Part shown: one piece after another, positions 27,955-36,520 of the stretch
How positions within the stretch are numbered: the stretch's first letter is position 1
Layout: each line of letters opens with the position of its first letter
Origin: Lustribacter sp965277075
GTDB taxonomy: Bacteria; Vulcanimicrobiota; Vulcanimicrobiia; Vulcanimicrobiales; Vulcanimicrobiaceae
Assembly (NCBI GenBank): GCA_965277075.1
Contig: OZ255707.1
Span: 868,001-932,000 of the forward strand
Direction: 5' to 3'
DNA: 64,000 bases
Program-made: the position numbers and the translations under genes
The notes under the pieces: model-generated
The model's database searches: none
Told to the model about the DNA's origin: nothing
The model's input: the letters and a program-made list of their open reading frames with translations, nothing else

Positions 27955-28161
27955 TTACTGAGAAGGCGGGACCTCTTTTGGACCTTGGACGCGACGCTGA
28001 TAATCGATGATTTTGGCCTGAATCTCTTCCATCGTATCGCGCACGATCAGCTTATTGCCGGACGTCAACGTGACGACGGTATCGGGCGTCGATTCGAGGC
28101 TTTCGATCAGGTCGGCGTTGACCATGATGGACTGGTTGTTGAGTCGCCGTAATGCGATCAT
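27955..28161 (-). CDS. flbD: flagellar FlbD family protein
   Basis: This 68-residue protein has the FlbD (YlzI/SwrD) pattern: MIALRRLNNQSIMVNADLIESLESTPDTVVTLTSG, then a helix VRDTMEEIQAKI. In Bacillus the homologue raises flagellar motor power. It overlaps the stop of the glycosyltransferase as ATGA and precedes motA by 66 bases. The position between flgE and motA is conserved in Firmicutes-type clusters. Confidence 0.9.
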   Translation of the reverse strand: MIALRRLNNQSIMVNADLIESLESTPDTVVTLTSGNKLIVRDTMEEIQAKIIDYQRRVQGPKEVPPSQ

Positions 28162-29642
28162 GCGGAGCCTCCTTGGATGCTCACGGCAAATTCGGCGCCC
28201 TCGAGCAGATCGCGTAGTTCCGGGATTCGATAATGATCGGCAAGCGCGCCGACGATCCGCACGGCCGCCGGACGGTCGGGACGAACCGCGAGCACACGCG
28301 CGAGCACGTCGCGCGCGGCCTCGCGCCGGCCGGCGCGCAACAACATCGCGGCAGTCGACGCGAGGAACACGCAACGGTAGTCGTCGCTGACCGCCGGCAG
28401 CACCGCCTCGACGGCGACGAGACACACCTCCGGCGACCCGTGGCGAAAGACGAAGTTCACGTACTCGATCGCGGCCTCTTCGTCGCGAAAGCCGTCGAAC
28501 GCGGCGCGGAAGCCGGAAAGCGCTTCGGCCAGATCGCCCATGCCCTCGCAGCAGCGCGCCCGATTGAGGATCATCGTTCGTTCCGCCGGACGGTTCTGCA
28601 GCGCGAGTTCGAGCCAGCGGCGCGCTTCGCCGAAGCGTTTCTCCGCAACGAGCGTCCCCGCGAGCTCGTTGTGGGCCTTCCACTTCGCGATTTCGTCTTC
28701 GACGATGAAGTGATCGCCGGGGCGCTGACCGTGCGCGATCGCAGCGCCGAACGCGTCGCGCGCTTCGTGCCGGCGGCCGAGCGCGGCGAGCGCGCGTCCA
28801 CGCGCGAAGTGCGCGTCCGGCAGCGTCGGCACGAGTGCGGCGCAGCGGTCCGCAGCGTGCAGAGCGTCGTCGAAACGGCCGTCTTCGAGATACATGCCGG
28901 AGAGCACGTTGAACGCCTGCGGGCGGAACCCGCGGGGTGTGCCGTCGGTGAGTTCGATAACGCGCTCGAGTTGCGCGCGCGCGATCTCGCGTTCGTTCGC
29001 GAGCGATGCGGACATCGCATAGTTGTAGACCAGCGCCGGATCGTCGGCATCGCCGTCGAGCGCGGCCTTACTCAGCCGCAGGTTGCGTTCGCCCTTCTTG
29101 CGTTCGGTCATGATCGACGGCTGGTAACCGTAATGCAAGATTTCGATCGACGAGCGTTCCGCCGCCAAGCTCGTTGCTTCGTTTGCCCGCGCGACGAATT
29201 CGTGGAGCCGTCCGCGGAACCGGATCGCCGGATCGTTCGGAAAGATGCGGACGATCGCGTTCGTCGAGGCGGAAATCTCGCGTGCCGCATCGTGTAAATT
29301 CCGGCACCAAATCCAACGGCCACGGCCGTCCGGAGGTTGTTCGGCGAGTGCGCGCAGTTCGTCGCGCGAGGCCGGTGCGAGCCGTTCGTCGGCGTCGAGC
29401 ACCAAAATCCAGGGGTGCGCCGCCATTGCGAGCGACGCGTTGCGCGCGAACGCGAAGTCGTCGCGCCATGCGACCCGATCGATCCGCGCGCCGAACGATT
29501 CGGCGATCGCGACAGTTCGGTCGGTCGAACCGGTATCCACCATGCAGATCTCGTCGACGACGCCCTGCACTGAGGTGAGGGCGTCGCCGATGAAGCGTTC
29601 CTCGTTGCGCACGATCATGCACAACGAGATCCCGCTCTTCAA
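28158..29642 (-). CDS. family 2 glycosyltransferase with TPR-like C-terminal repeats
   Basis: This 494-residue protein has a GT2 domain at about residues 1-190. It has the N-terminal ISLCMIVRNEERFI, the nucleotide-binding VDTGSTDRT and the DAD metal motif in LVLDADERL. The remaining 300 residues are TPR-like helical repeats (ALVYNYAMSASLANE; PDAHFARGRALAALGRRHEARDAF). The start appears to be TTG 29642, since the domain needs the residues before Met9. It lies 7 bases after flgE and overlaps flbD. TPRs often select protein acceptors, so O-glycosylation of an axial flagellar protein is a reasonable inference, not shown. Confidence 0.85.
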   Translation of the reverse strand: MKSGISLCMIVRNEERFIGDALTSVQGVVDEICMVDTGSTDRTVAIAESFGARIDRVAWRDDFAFARNASLAMAAHPWILVLDADERLAPASRDELRALAEQPPDGRGRWIWCRNLHDAAREISASTNAIVRIFPNDPAIRFRGRLHEFVARANEATSLAAERSSIEILHYGYQPSIMTERKKGERNLRLSKAALDGDADDPALVYNYAMSASLANEREIARAQLERVIELTDGTPRGFRPQAFNVLSGMYLEDGRFDDALHAADRCAALVPTLPDAHFARGRALAALGRRHEARDAFGAAIAHGQRPGDHFIVEDEIAKWKAHNELAGTLVAEKRFGEARRWLELALQNRPAERTMILNRARCCEGMGDLAEALSGFRAAFDGFRDEEAAIEYVNFVFRHGSPEVCLVAVEAVLPAVSDDYRCVFLASTAAMLLRAGRREAARDVLARVLAVRPDRPAAVRIVGALADHYRIPELRDLLEGAEFAVSIQGGSA

Positions 29643-29649
29643 CCGAGGT

Positions 29650-31161
29650 CTACTGCTTGAGCTGAATCACGGTCTGCAGGTTTTGGTCCGCAGTCGTGAT
29701 GCTCTTGGCGTTTGCTTCGAACGACCGCTGCGCGAGAATCATCTTCGTGAATTCACTCGCGATCGAGACGTTCGATTGTTCGAGCGCGCCGGCATCGATC
29801 GTGCCGAGGCGCCCGTTGCCGGCGAACCCGTACTGCGCGACGCCGGTGTTGGGCGACGCTTGGAACTGGTTGCCGCCGAGGCGGATGAGACCGGATTCGT
29901 TCTGGAACGTCGCGATCGCCAGCCGCCCGAGCGTCGTCGATTGCCCGTTCGTGAAGGCGCCCGTGATGGTACCGTCCTGACCGATCGAGATGTTCGAGAG
30001 AATGCCGGTCGTGTACCCGTTCTGCGAGACGGTGTTCGCCGTCGACGCCGTCGCAAGGCTATTGACGTTCGAGAAGTCGAGGCCGATGATCCCCGGCGCA
30101 GCCGTTGATGGAACCGTGGTTGCGTTATTCGCGCCTGTCGGCGCTCCCCATTGGTTCACCGCCAGCAAGTTACCGGCTTGATTCGCGGCATCGCCGCTCG
30201 GAGCGGTCCCGGCCTGGTGGAAGTCCGTCGCGGGCGGTATCGTTCCGGGGACCGCGCCGGTACCGACGCTCGAGGTATTGATGAATTGACCGTTTTGATC
30301 GAACCAGATAAACCCGCTGCTTGCGGTTGCAGCCAGAACGGAGCCGTCGGTCGAGCTGACCGTGTATTTCCATTCCGTTGCGGCCGTGACCAAAGCGCCC
30401 GCCGCGTTCGGGACCGTACCGCTGAGCGTCGCGCCGTTGTTTGCGTTGAACGTCGCCGGCTGGTAGGTGATCTGGACTTGATGCGCTCCGCCGAGTGAAT
30501 CATAGATCGTCGTCGTGATCGTCGTCGACGAGACGGAACCACCGGCACTCGAGACGGCCGTGATGTAATCGGTCTGGTTGAGGTTGCCCCCCAGCGAAAG
30601 ATCGAAGACGTTATCGCCGGTCGGACCGGTTTTTGCGCCGAAGCCGGTGCCGACGGCTGCTTCTTTGAGACCGAACGGAACCTGAATCGCCTGCGGCGGC
30701 GCGACTTGCGAGATCGTTCCGTCTTTTTGCACGGGGTAGCCGAGCACGGCCTTGCCGCTCGCAGGATCGTACAAATAGCCCTGTTCGTTGAGCGAGAAAT
30801 TACCGTCGCGCGTGTACGTCGGTGAGCTGCTTCCGTCGATGTTGCTGAGCGTGAAGAAGCCGTCGCCGTTGATCGCGAGATTGGTATTGATGCCCGTCGT
30901 TTGCAGGCCGCCCTGCGAGAAGTCCGTGTCGATCGTGCCGATCTTCACGCCGTCGCCGACCTGTTGGGCATTGATGCCGCCGCGCGTCTGAGACGGTGCG
31001 GACGGAAAGCCCTGGGTCTGGTACAAGAGATCTTGGAACGTGACGTTTTGGCCTTTATAGCCAACGGTGCCGACGTTCGCGATGTTGTTCGAAATGACGT
31101 CGATCTGGTTTTGATATGACGTTAAACCAGTGACGCCGATGAACAACGAATCGAATGCCAT
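29650..31161 (-). CDS. flgE: flagellar hook protein FlgE
   Basis: This 503-residue axial protein has the N-terminal flagellar rod/hook motif (SLFIGVTGLTSYQNQIDVISNNIANVGTVGYK), a GDGFF motif, a variable Ser/Thr/Asn-rich middle and the C-terminal D0 helix (EFTKMILAQRSFEANAKSITTADQNLQTVIQLKQ). The length fits hook rather than rod proteins. It is exported through the FlhA/FlhB gate and assembled on the FlgD cap. The Ser/Thr-rich middle domain is a possible substrate for the adjacent glycosyltransferase. Confidence 0.95.
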   Translation of the reverse strand: MAFDSLFIGVTGLTSYQNQIDVISNNIANVGTVGYKGQNVTFQDLLYQTQGFPSAPSQTRGGINAQQVGDGVKIGTIDTDFSQGGLQTTGINTNLAINGDGFFTLSNIDGSSSPTYTRDGNFSLNEQGYLYDPASGKAVLGYPVQKDGTISQVAPPQAIQVPFGLKEAAVGTGFGAKTGPTGDNVFDLSLGGNLNQTDYITAVSSAGGSVSSTTITTTIYDSLGGAHQVQITYQPATFNANNGATLSGTVPNAAGALVTAATEWKYTVSSTDGSVLAATASSGFIWFDQNGQFINTSSVGTGAVPGTIPPATDFHQAGTAPSGDAANQAGNLLAVNQWGAPTGANNATTVPSTAAPGIIGLDFSNVNSLATASTANTVSQNGYTTGILSNISIGQDGTITGAFTNGQSTTLGRLAIATFQNESGLIRLGGNQFQASPNTGVAQYGFAGNGRLGTIDAGALEQSNVSIASEFTKMILAQRSFEANAKSITTADQNLQTVIQLKQ

Positions 31162-31245
31162 TCGTAACTTTCATCAGAGTGTCGCAAGGCGTCTTTCGAT
31201 CGGCCTTGCTAGAAGCCCCGAATCCGTTCGGTCCGCTTCTTGAGT

Positions 31246-31276
31246 AAAAAAGGTTCGTTGCGGGCGCCGCAGCGCC
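31246..31276 (-). terminator. weak hairpin plus T-run upstream of flgE
   Basis: In the 118-base gap between the TIGR02530 gene and flgE, GGCGC/GCGCC arms (31263-31267, 31272-31276) form a 5-bp stem. Eleven bases later on the minus strand comes a T6 run (31251-31246). The spacing is too long for a classic intrinsic terminator. It may act as a partial attenuator within the operon or mean nothing. Confidence 0.25.
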
Positions 31277-31279
31277 GTT

Positions 31280-31675
31280 CTACTTAATAATCGCCGCCGA
31301 GTCGATGTTGGTGAATACGTTCTCTTTCATCGAATCGGAATCGACCGCCGTGATGACCACGCGGTTTTTGATGCTGACGACCATCGCGGTATCTCCCATC
31401 ATGAAGAGTGACTGCTTCGCGCCTTTGGCGGCGGCTTTGTCGGCCATCTGATTCATGCGGGAGACATCATCCGGCGAAAGCTGGATGTTCCGGGACTGGA
31501 GTCGTTGCATCGCGTGCGCGGAAAATTTGAGCGGTTGACCGGTTGGAGCGACCGCCTCGCGCAAGACATCGCGAAACCCCGGCCCGATGGTGGGCGGGAT
31601 TTGAACGGGTGTTCCTTGCGGTCGTACGGGTGCGACCGACGGCGGGATTTGAATGCCGTCGACGTTGGAATCCAT
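31280..31675 (-). CDS. TIGR02530-family flagellar operon protein
   Basis: This 131-residue protein matches my memory of TIGR02530: a proline-rich N-terminus, then KFSAHAMQRLQSRNIQLSPDDVSRMNQMADKAAAKGAKQSLFMMGDTAMVVSIKNRVVITAV with a C-terminal NVFTNIDSA. The family is found between flgD and flgE in Firmicutes and related clusters. Its biochemical role is unknown to me; secretion as a hook-stage regulator has been considered. It starts 3 bases after the flgD...31679 junction in the same operon. Confidence 0.85.
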   Translation of the reverse strand: MDSNVDGIQIPPSVAPVRPQGTPVQIPPTIGPGFRDVLREAVAPTGQPLKFSAHAMQRLQSRNIQLSPDDVSRMNQMADKAAAKGAKQSLFMMGDTAMVVSIKNRVVITAVDSDSMKENVFTNIDSAAIIK

Positions 31676-31678
31676 GTG

Positions 31679-32233
31679 CTAGCCGCCGGTAGCGGACGCG
31701 CTTTTCGTGCCGCCGATGCCGGTGATCGAGCCTGTCGGGAAGGTTAACGGGTTCCCGTTGCTGTCCGCGTAGGCCGCATTGGTCGCGGGGTTGAGCAGCG
31801 TGAACGACGGTACGCCCTTGATGACTTGGATGGCTTGAACGGTGCCGGCGAGGGTTGACGAGTTGCCGCTGGTGTCGGTCGTGTTGACGGCGACGGTTTT
31901 TCCGATGAGCGTCGACGATTGCAGTACCGCGAAGTTCGATTGGAAATTCGCGAACGATGCTTGAAGGTTGTCGCTGGCCTGCAACGCGGAGAATTGTGCG
32001 AGTTGCGAAACCGACTGTGTATCATCGACCGGATTGAGCGGGTCTTGGTTCGAGAGCTGCGTCGTCAGCAGTTGCAAGAACGCACTGGGCCCGAGTTGAC
32101 TCGTGATGTTCGCATCGCTCGTCGTGGACGACGATGCGGACGTCGACGAGCTGCCGCTCGTGCCGTTGTTGATGAGTTTGTAGATCGGCAGATTTGAGGC
32201 CGTCGATCCGGAAGTTGGGGGTATCCCCGCCAT
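31679..32233 (-). CDS. flgD: flagellar hook cap protein FlgD
   Basis: This 184-residue hook scaffolding protein starts at ATG 32233 with a good GGAGA site. The signature LGPSAFLQLLTTQLSNQDPLNPVDDTQSVSQLAQFSALQ lies at about residues 43-82. A beta-rich domain follows. It caps the growing hook so that FlgE subunits can fold and insert. The 44 codons open upstream overlap the fliK stop and are not FlgD-like. Confidence 0.95.
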   Translation of the reverse strand: MAGIPPTSGSTASNLPIYKLINNGTSGSSSTSASSSTTSDANITSQLGPSAFLQLLTTQLSNQDPLNPVDDTQSVSQLAQFSALQASDNLQASFANFQSNFAVLQSSTLIGKTVAVNTTDTSGNSSTLAGTVQAIQVIKGVPSFTLLNPATNAAYADSNGNPLTFPTGSITGIGGTKSASATGG

Positions 32234-32258
32234 AAGATGGTCTCCTTCGACCAATGAG

Positions 32259-34025
32259 TTAGACCAGGTAGTTGAATGCGCCCCAACCGCTTGCCGTCGA
32301 TGACGGCGGAGCGAAACTGGGGACCGCCAACAGCGAAGTTTCATCGGTGTCGGTCGTATCGACATCGCCGATGAGCAAGTGCCGGCCCGAGAAGGCCTGC
32401 TGTTGCGCCGATGGTTGTTGCTGCTGTTGGAAACTCGCGAACCCGCCGGCGAGGCTGACGTTGAAGCTGGTGAGCTTCAAGCCGGCATCGGCGAGCGCGC
32501 GCGTGAGTTGGGACTGGCCCGCGACGAGCGCGTCATGCGCTGCCGGGGTCTGTGCGATCACTTGCGCAGCAACGGACGAGCCGTTGATAGCGAGCTTCAC
32601 GCTGACGTCACCGAGTGACTCCGGAATGAGTCTCAGCCGGACGGTTGACGTCGGTCCGACCGTGTTGAGAAACGCGCCGCTGAGGATCTGTTCGATCACC
32701 GAATTCGCATCAGTCGCCGCCGCATGCTGCGGCAGCACCGCCGGTGACGGATTCGAATCGACCGAGTCGATCCGTAGCGCCGGCGCGACCGGCGCGAAGG
32801 CGCCGACGGTCGGAGCTTGGGCCGATGCGATCGTGGTCGGAAGAGCCGTTCCCGGCGGCCCGTCGGTCGACGCTTTGTCGGTCGTCGTCGACGGCGCGCT
32901 GCTGCTCGTCGCGGCAAGCGCATCGGTGAACGATTTCACGAAGGCGGCGATTTCGGTGCTGGGGGGAGGTGCGGCCGTTGCGCTCGCAGCGGTCGAACTC
33001 GCCGTGGCGAGCGCGCTCGGTGTCGAGGTCGCGAGGAAATCGGCCGGAACGGCCGCCGCCGCGACGGTCGCGGAAGTTGGGGCTGGTGCCGGTGTCGCGG
33101 CGGTGGACGTCGGGACAGCCGCGACCGGTTGACCGAGCAATGCCGTCGCTGCGGCGATCGCGCGGTCGACGAGAGCGGCGGCCGACGCCGCCTTTCCGTC
33201 CGGCGTCGCGGCCGAAGCCGCACCGGCGGGACCGGATGGGGTTGGGGCCGGAGCGCCTTGCGACGCCTGCGCCGCGCGCGCGAGAATACGGCCGAGCAGG
33301 GTATCCCCGTTCGTGCCGGCTGCGGGAGCGGTCGATGCGACGGTTTTGCCGTCGCCTGGTAGTGCGGTGAGGTCCGCAAGAAATGCGTTGGCATTGCTTG
33401 CGATCGAATCGGCCGTCGTGCCGTTGGTTGAACCGGGGGCCGGTTGTCCTCCCGCGGTGGAAACCGCGTCCGAGAAACTTCCTGCGAATAGTCGATTCGA
33501 TTGCCCCGTCTCACCGATCACCCCCGCTGCGAGGTCGGCGATCTGCCGAAACCGTTGCGCGAGGGTCGATGCAAGATCGGCCGTTGATGCCGGCGGTCCG
33601 GTCCCGGGTGGGGAGAGCGCCGACGCGAACGCCGTTTGCAGTTGCGTCTGGATCGCCGCCGGCGAGCCGCCGAATTGTCCCGCGAACGCGTTCGCGAGCG
33701 CCGCAGCGAGTTGCGCGACGATATCCGAAACCGATGCTCCGGATGCCAACAGATCGTTGATCTTCTTTTGAAGAACCGTCTGAAGCGCGTCAGTGGTCTG
33801 CGTCGACGTGCTGCCGCTGCCGGCCGTAGCCGATGACGCGGAGCTCGCCGCAGGTTTGTTGGCGGCTGCCACGACTGCCGTCAACGCCGCAACGGCCTGA
33901 CCGAACTGCGCTTTGAATTGCGCACCCGAGCCGGGGTCTGCGGACGTCGAAGCAGCGGCCGAACCGGCCGTGGCTGGACTGGGAGCTGATGGGAGTAGGG
34001 CTGCTATGAGAGAGTTTACGTTCAT
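32259..34025 (-). CDS. fliK: flagellar hook-length control protein FliK
   Basis: This 588-residue Ala/Pro/Thr/Ser-rich protein starts at ATG 34025 behind an excellent GAGGAGGTG site. Most of it is low-complexity ruler sequence. The C-terminal hook-length domain is at about 470-560 (STVRLRLIPESLGDVSVKLAINGSSVAAQVIAQTPAAHDAL), which contacts FlhB and triggers substrate switching. It sits between the MotE-like gene and flgD, the standard location. The flanking FliK-like gene at 48513 is a different protein. Confidence 0.92.
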   Translation of the reverse strand: MNVNSLIAALLPSAPSPATAGSAAASTSADPGSGAQFKAQFGQAVAALTAVVAAANKPAASSASSATAGSGSTSTQTTDALQTVLQKKINDLLASGASVSDIVAQLAAALANAFAGQFGGSPAAIQTQLQTAFASALSPPGTGPPASTADLASTLAQRFRQIADLAAGVIGETGQSNRLFAGSFSDAVSTAGGQPAPGSTNGTTADSIASNANAFLADLTALPGDGKTVASTAPAAGTNGDTLLGRILARAAQASQGAPAPTPSGPAGAASAATPDGKAASAAALVDRAIAAATALLGQPVAAVPTSTAATPAPAPTSATVAAAAVPADFLATSTPSALATASSTAASATAAPPPSTEIAAFVKSFTDALAATSSSAPSTTTDKASTDGPPGTALPTTIASAQAPTVGAFAPVAPALRIDSVDSNPSPAVLPQHAAATDANSVIEQILSGAFLNTVGPTSTVRLRLIPESLGDVSVKLAINGSSVAAQVIAQTPAAHDALVAGQSQLTRALADAGLKLTSFNVSLAGGFASFQQQQQPSAQQQAFSGRHLLIGDVDTTDTDETSLLAVPSFAPPSSTASGWGAFNYLV

Positions 34026-34095
34026 TTTTCACCTCCTCTCATGTTGGACGTCCGGCGGGAACGGCAAAAAACTGCCCGTCGCCGGCTTATTCTGA

Positions 34096-34755
34096 CTATC
34101 GGCCCGTTTGCGCCGAAATCTGAGGTTGCGTCCCGCCGCTGATGATTTTCGCGGCGAACACCGGCGGTAATGCGTCCATGATCGGTCCGACGTTGTCCGG
34201 AGACATTTGTGCGAAGACCGCCGCGTCGTACGACTCCGGCAACTTTTGCACGAGTGCGGCCGCCCGCTCCGGATCCATCGCCGACCACTGCTTGGCGGTG
34301 CGCGCGAGCGTTTCGCCGGCGGGGAGCGGCGCCGGCACGCCGGACGTCCCCGTCACCGCGCTCGACGCGCCCGCGCTGATCGGGATCGTCGCGACCGGCG
34401 CAGGAGTCGACGCTTCCGGCTGATTTTGAATCGCGGCCACCTGTTTCTGCAGCGTCGCGATCTGCGCGTCTTTGTCGCCGGCGGCTTTGCGATCGGTCTC
34501 GAGCTTGTCGTTGAGCGCTTTCACAACGACGTTACGATCCGTGATCTGCTGCTGTTGATAGGCGAACGTGAGCGGCCGCGAAACGGTCGACCAGAATGTA
34601 TTGACCGACGCGGCTACCGGATGGAGCGGACCGTTAGTGATGAAGTTGCGCGACGGCGGCCATGTCAGCGCGACGATCAGCATCGCGATCGCCGCGATCG
34701 GCAGCAAGATCGGCAGCGAGTTCTGCTTTTTCTTCCGTTGGCGCGTGACGATCAT
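34096..34755 (-). CDS. MotE/MgtE-N-like flagellar accessory membrane protein
   Basis: This 219-residue protein has a basic N-terminus, one membrane segment at about 15-33 (ILLPIAAIAMLIVALTW), a coiled-coil stretch (ALNDKLETDRKAAGDKDAQIATLQKQ), a Pro/Ala linker and a C-terminal MgtE-N-like helical domain (YDAAVFAQMSPDNVGPIMDALPPVFAAKII). Its place directly after fliJ matches the MotE-type genes of Firmicutes and alphaproteobacteria. Its ATG overlaps the fliJ stop (ATGA). A role in stator or rotor assembly is inferred from those homologues. Confidence 0.75.
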   Translation of the reverse strand: MIVTRQRKKKQNSLPILLPIAAIAMLIVALTWPPSRNFITNGPLHPVAASVNTFWSTVSRPLTFAYQQQQITDRNVVVKALNDKLETDRKAAGDKDAQIATLQKQVAAIQNQPEASTPAPVATIPISAGASSAVTGTSGVPAPLPAGETLARTAKQWSAMDPERAAALVQKLPESYDAAVFAQMSPDNVGPIMDALPPVFAAKIISGGTQPQISAQTGR

Positions 34756-35213
34756 GACGGGGTCTCCCTGGCGGCGACGGTACGGTCGAAGCGGCGCGCG
34801 TTCATTTCATCGTTCTCCCGTTGTTCGGTCGCCGCAGCTTCGAGTTCGAACGTTGCGCGGCGATGCTCTTTGAGCGTCTCGAGAATCTTCTTATCCTTGG
34901 TCTTATCGAGGAGAATCGCGCGCTCGCTCTCGGCTAGCCGGCGCGCGTCGGCGATCACGCGATCTTGCTCGACGACCGCCCGGTCGAGGTATTCGCAGTG
35001 CGCATACGTCGCACGCAGTTCGTCGGAATCCATCGCCGCGTGACCGCTGCGAATGCGCTCGCGCATCTCGTCGCGACGGGCGACGTACGTAGCACGCAAC
35101 CACTCGGCGTCGTGGACGCGCCGCATTGCGGCCGCCATCACGACTTGCTGCTCGTCTTCGAGACGCTTGCGGTGCTCGAGCACGGGATCGAGACGGAAGC
35201 CGAAACGGGCCAT
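34752..35213 (-). CDS. fliJ: flagellar export protein FliJ
   Basis: This 153-residue protein is almost entirely charged coiled coil and starts MARFGFRLDPVLEHRKRLEDEQQ, the standard FliJ opening. FliJ forms the central stalk of the FliI ATPase hexamer and contacts FlhA. It overlaps the fliI stop by one base (TGATG). Sequence conservation in the family is low, so the call depends on the N-terminal motif, coiled-coil character and position. Confidence 0.9.
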   Translation of the reverse strand: MARFGFRLDPVLEHRKRLEDEQQVVMAAAMRRVHDAEWLRATYVARRDEMRERIRSGHAAMDSDELRATYAHCEYLDRAVVEQDRVIADARRLAESERAILLDKTKDKKILETLKEHRRATFELEAAATEQRENDEMNARRFDRTVAARETPS

Positions 35214-36517
35214 CAGCCGAGCAACGTCACGGCGGACTCGGCGTCGGCGAACGTCGAACGCTCGTAGATACCTTGCTTGAGAAAAGCCCGGATCGCGTCA
35301 AAGCGTGCGATCGCGAGATCGACGCGCGGGTTCGAACCGGCGACGTACGCGCCGATGTTGATGAGATCTTCGGCTTCCCGATACGTCGCCATCAGATCGC
35401 GAATGTTCGAGGCGGCTTTGAAGTGCCGCTCGCTCACGACGTCGGGCATCACGCGGCTGACGCTCGCAAGAACGTCGACCGCCGGATAGAGATTCGCGGC
35501 TGCCATCTTACGCGATAACACGATGTGGCCGTCGAGGATCGAGCGCACCGCGTCAGCGACCGGCTCGTTGAGATCGTCGCCGTCAACGAGTACCGTGTAG
35601 AGTGCGGTGATCGTGCCCCCCTCCGAGGTGCCCGCGCGTTCGAGCAGTTTCGGCAAGAGGGCGAAGACCGACGGTGTGTAGCCGCGCGTCGTCGTCGGTT
35701 CGCCGATCGCGAGCCCGACTTCACGCTGCGCCATCGCGAAACGCGTGACGCTGTCCATCATCAGCATCACGTCGAGCCCCGCGTCGCGAAAGAATTCGGC
35801 GATCCGCGTCGCGACATACGCTGCTTTGATACGCACCAGTGCGGGCTGATCGCTCGTCGCGACGACGACGACGGATCGCTTGAGCCCGGCCTCGCCCAAA
35901 TCGCGCTCGATGAAGTCGCGCACTTCTTTGCCGCGTTCGCCCACGAGTGCGATCACGTTCACGTCGGCGCTCGTGTTGCGCGCGATCATGCCCAGGATGG
36001 TCGACTTGCCGACGCCGCTGCCGGAAAAGATGCCGACGCGCTGGCCCTTCCCGCACGAGAGCAGTCCGTCGATCGAACGTACGCCGATGCCGAGCGGTTC
36101 GTCAACGCGCCGGCGCAAGAGCGCGTTGGGGGGCGTTCCGGTAATTTCCGCCCGCGTCGCGTCGGCGATGCGGCCTTTTCCGTCGATCGGCCGGCCGAGC
36201 CCGTCGAGAACGCGGCCCAGAAGTCCCGAGGTCAGACCGATCTGCAATGGATGGCCGAGCGCGACCACGTCCGAACCGGCGGCGATACCGCCGATGCCGC
36301 CGAGCGGCATCAGGAGCACCTTCGAGTCGCGGAAGCCGACGGCTTCTGCCAGCACGGGGTCGATGGACCGTTTGTACACGATCGATGCCGTCTCACCGAT
36401 CGACATCGGCGGACCGTTCGATTCGATCACGGTACCGATCACTTGGCGCACCTTTCCGTTGGTGCGCAGCAAATCCGCGGCGTGCAAGTCGGCCAGATAG
36501 CGATCGGCAGTGATCAC
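35213..36517 (-). CDS. fliI: flagellum-specific export ATPase FliI
   Basis: This 434-residue F1-beta-like ATPase energises entry of export substrates. The Walker A motif GSGVGKST is at 166-173, with VALVGERGKEVRDFIERDL, a Walker B-type LMMDSVTRFAMAQREVGLAIGEPTTTRGYTPSVFALLPKLLERAG and a C-terminal FLKQGI segment. The start is GTG 36517. It overlaps fliJ and follows fliH by 3 bases. Confidence 0.97.
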   Translation of the reverse strand: MITADRYLADLHAADLLRTNGKVRQVIGTVIESNGPPMSIGETASIVYKRSIDPVLAEAVGFRDSKVLLMPLGGIGGIAAGSDVVALGHPLQIGLTSGLLGRVLDGLGRPIDGKGRIADATRAEITGTPPNALLRRRVDEPLGIGVRSIDGLLSCGKGQRVGIFSGSGVGKSTILGMIARNTSADVNVIALVGERGKEVRDFIERDLGEAGLKRSVVVVATSDQPALVRIKAAYVATRIAEFFRDAGLDVMLMMDSVTRFAMAQREVGLAIGEPTTTRGYTPSVFALLPKLLERAGTSEGGTITALYTVLVDGDDLNEPVADAVRSILDGHIVLSRKMAAANLYPAVDVLASVSRVMPDVVSERHFKAASNIRDLMATYREAEDLINIGAYVAGSNPRVDLAIARFDAIRAFLKQGIYERSTFADAESAVTLLG

Positions 36518-36520
36518 GGT

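Noticed and set aside
34022..34288. Minus-strand 88-codon frame between fliK and the MotE-like gene
   Set aside because: It overlaps the MotE-like coding sequence in another frame and is Arg/Gly-rich, so it is a shadow.
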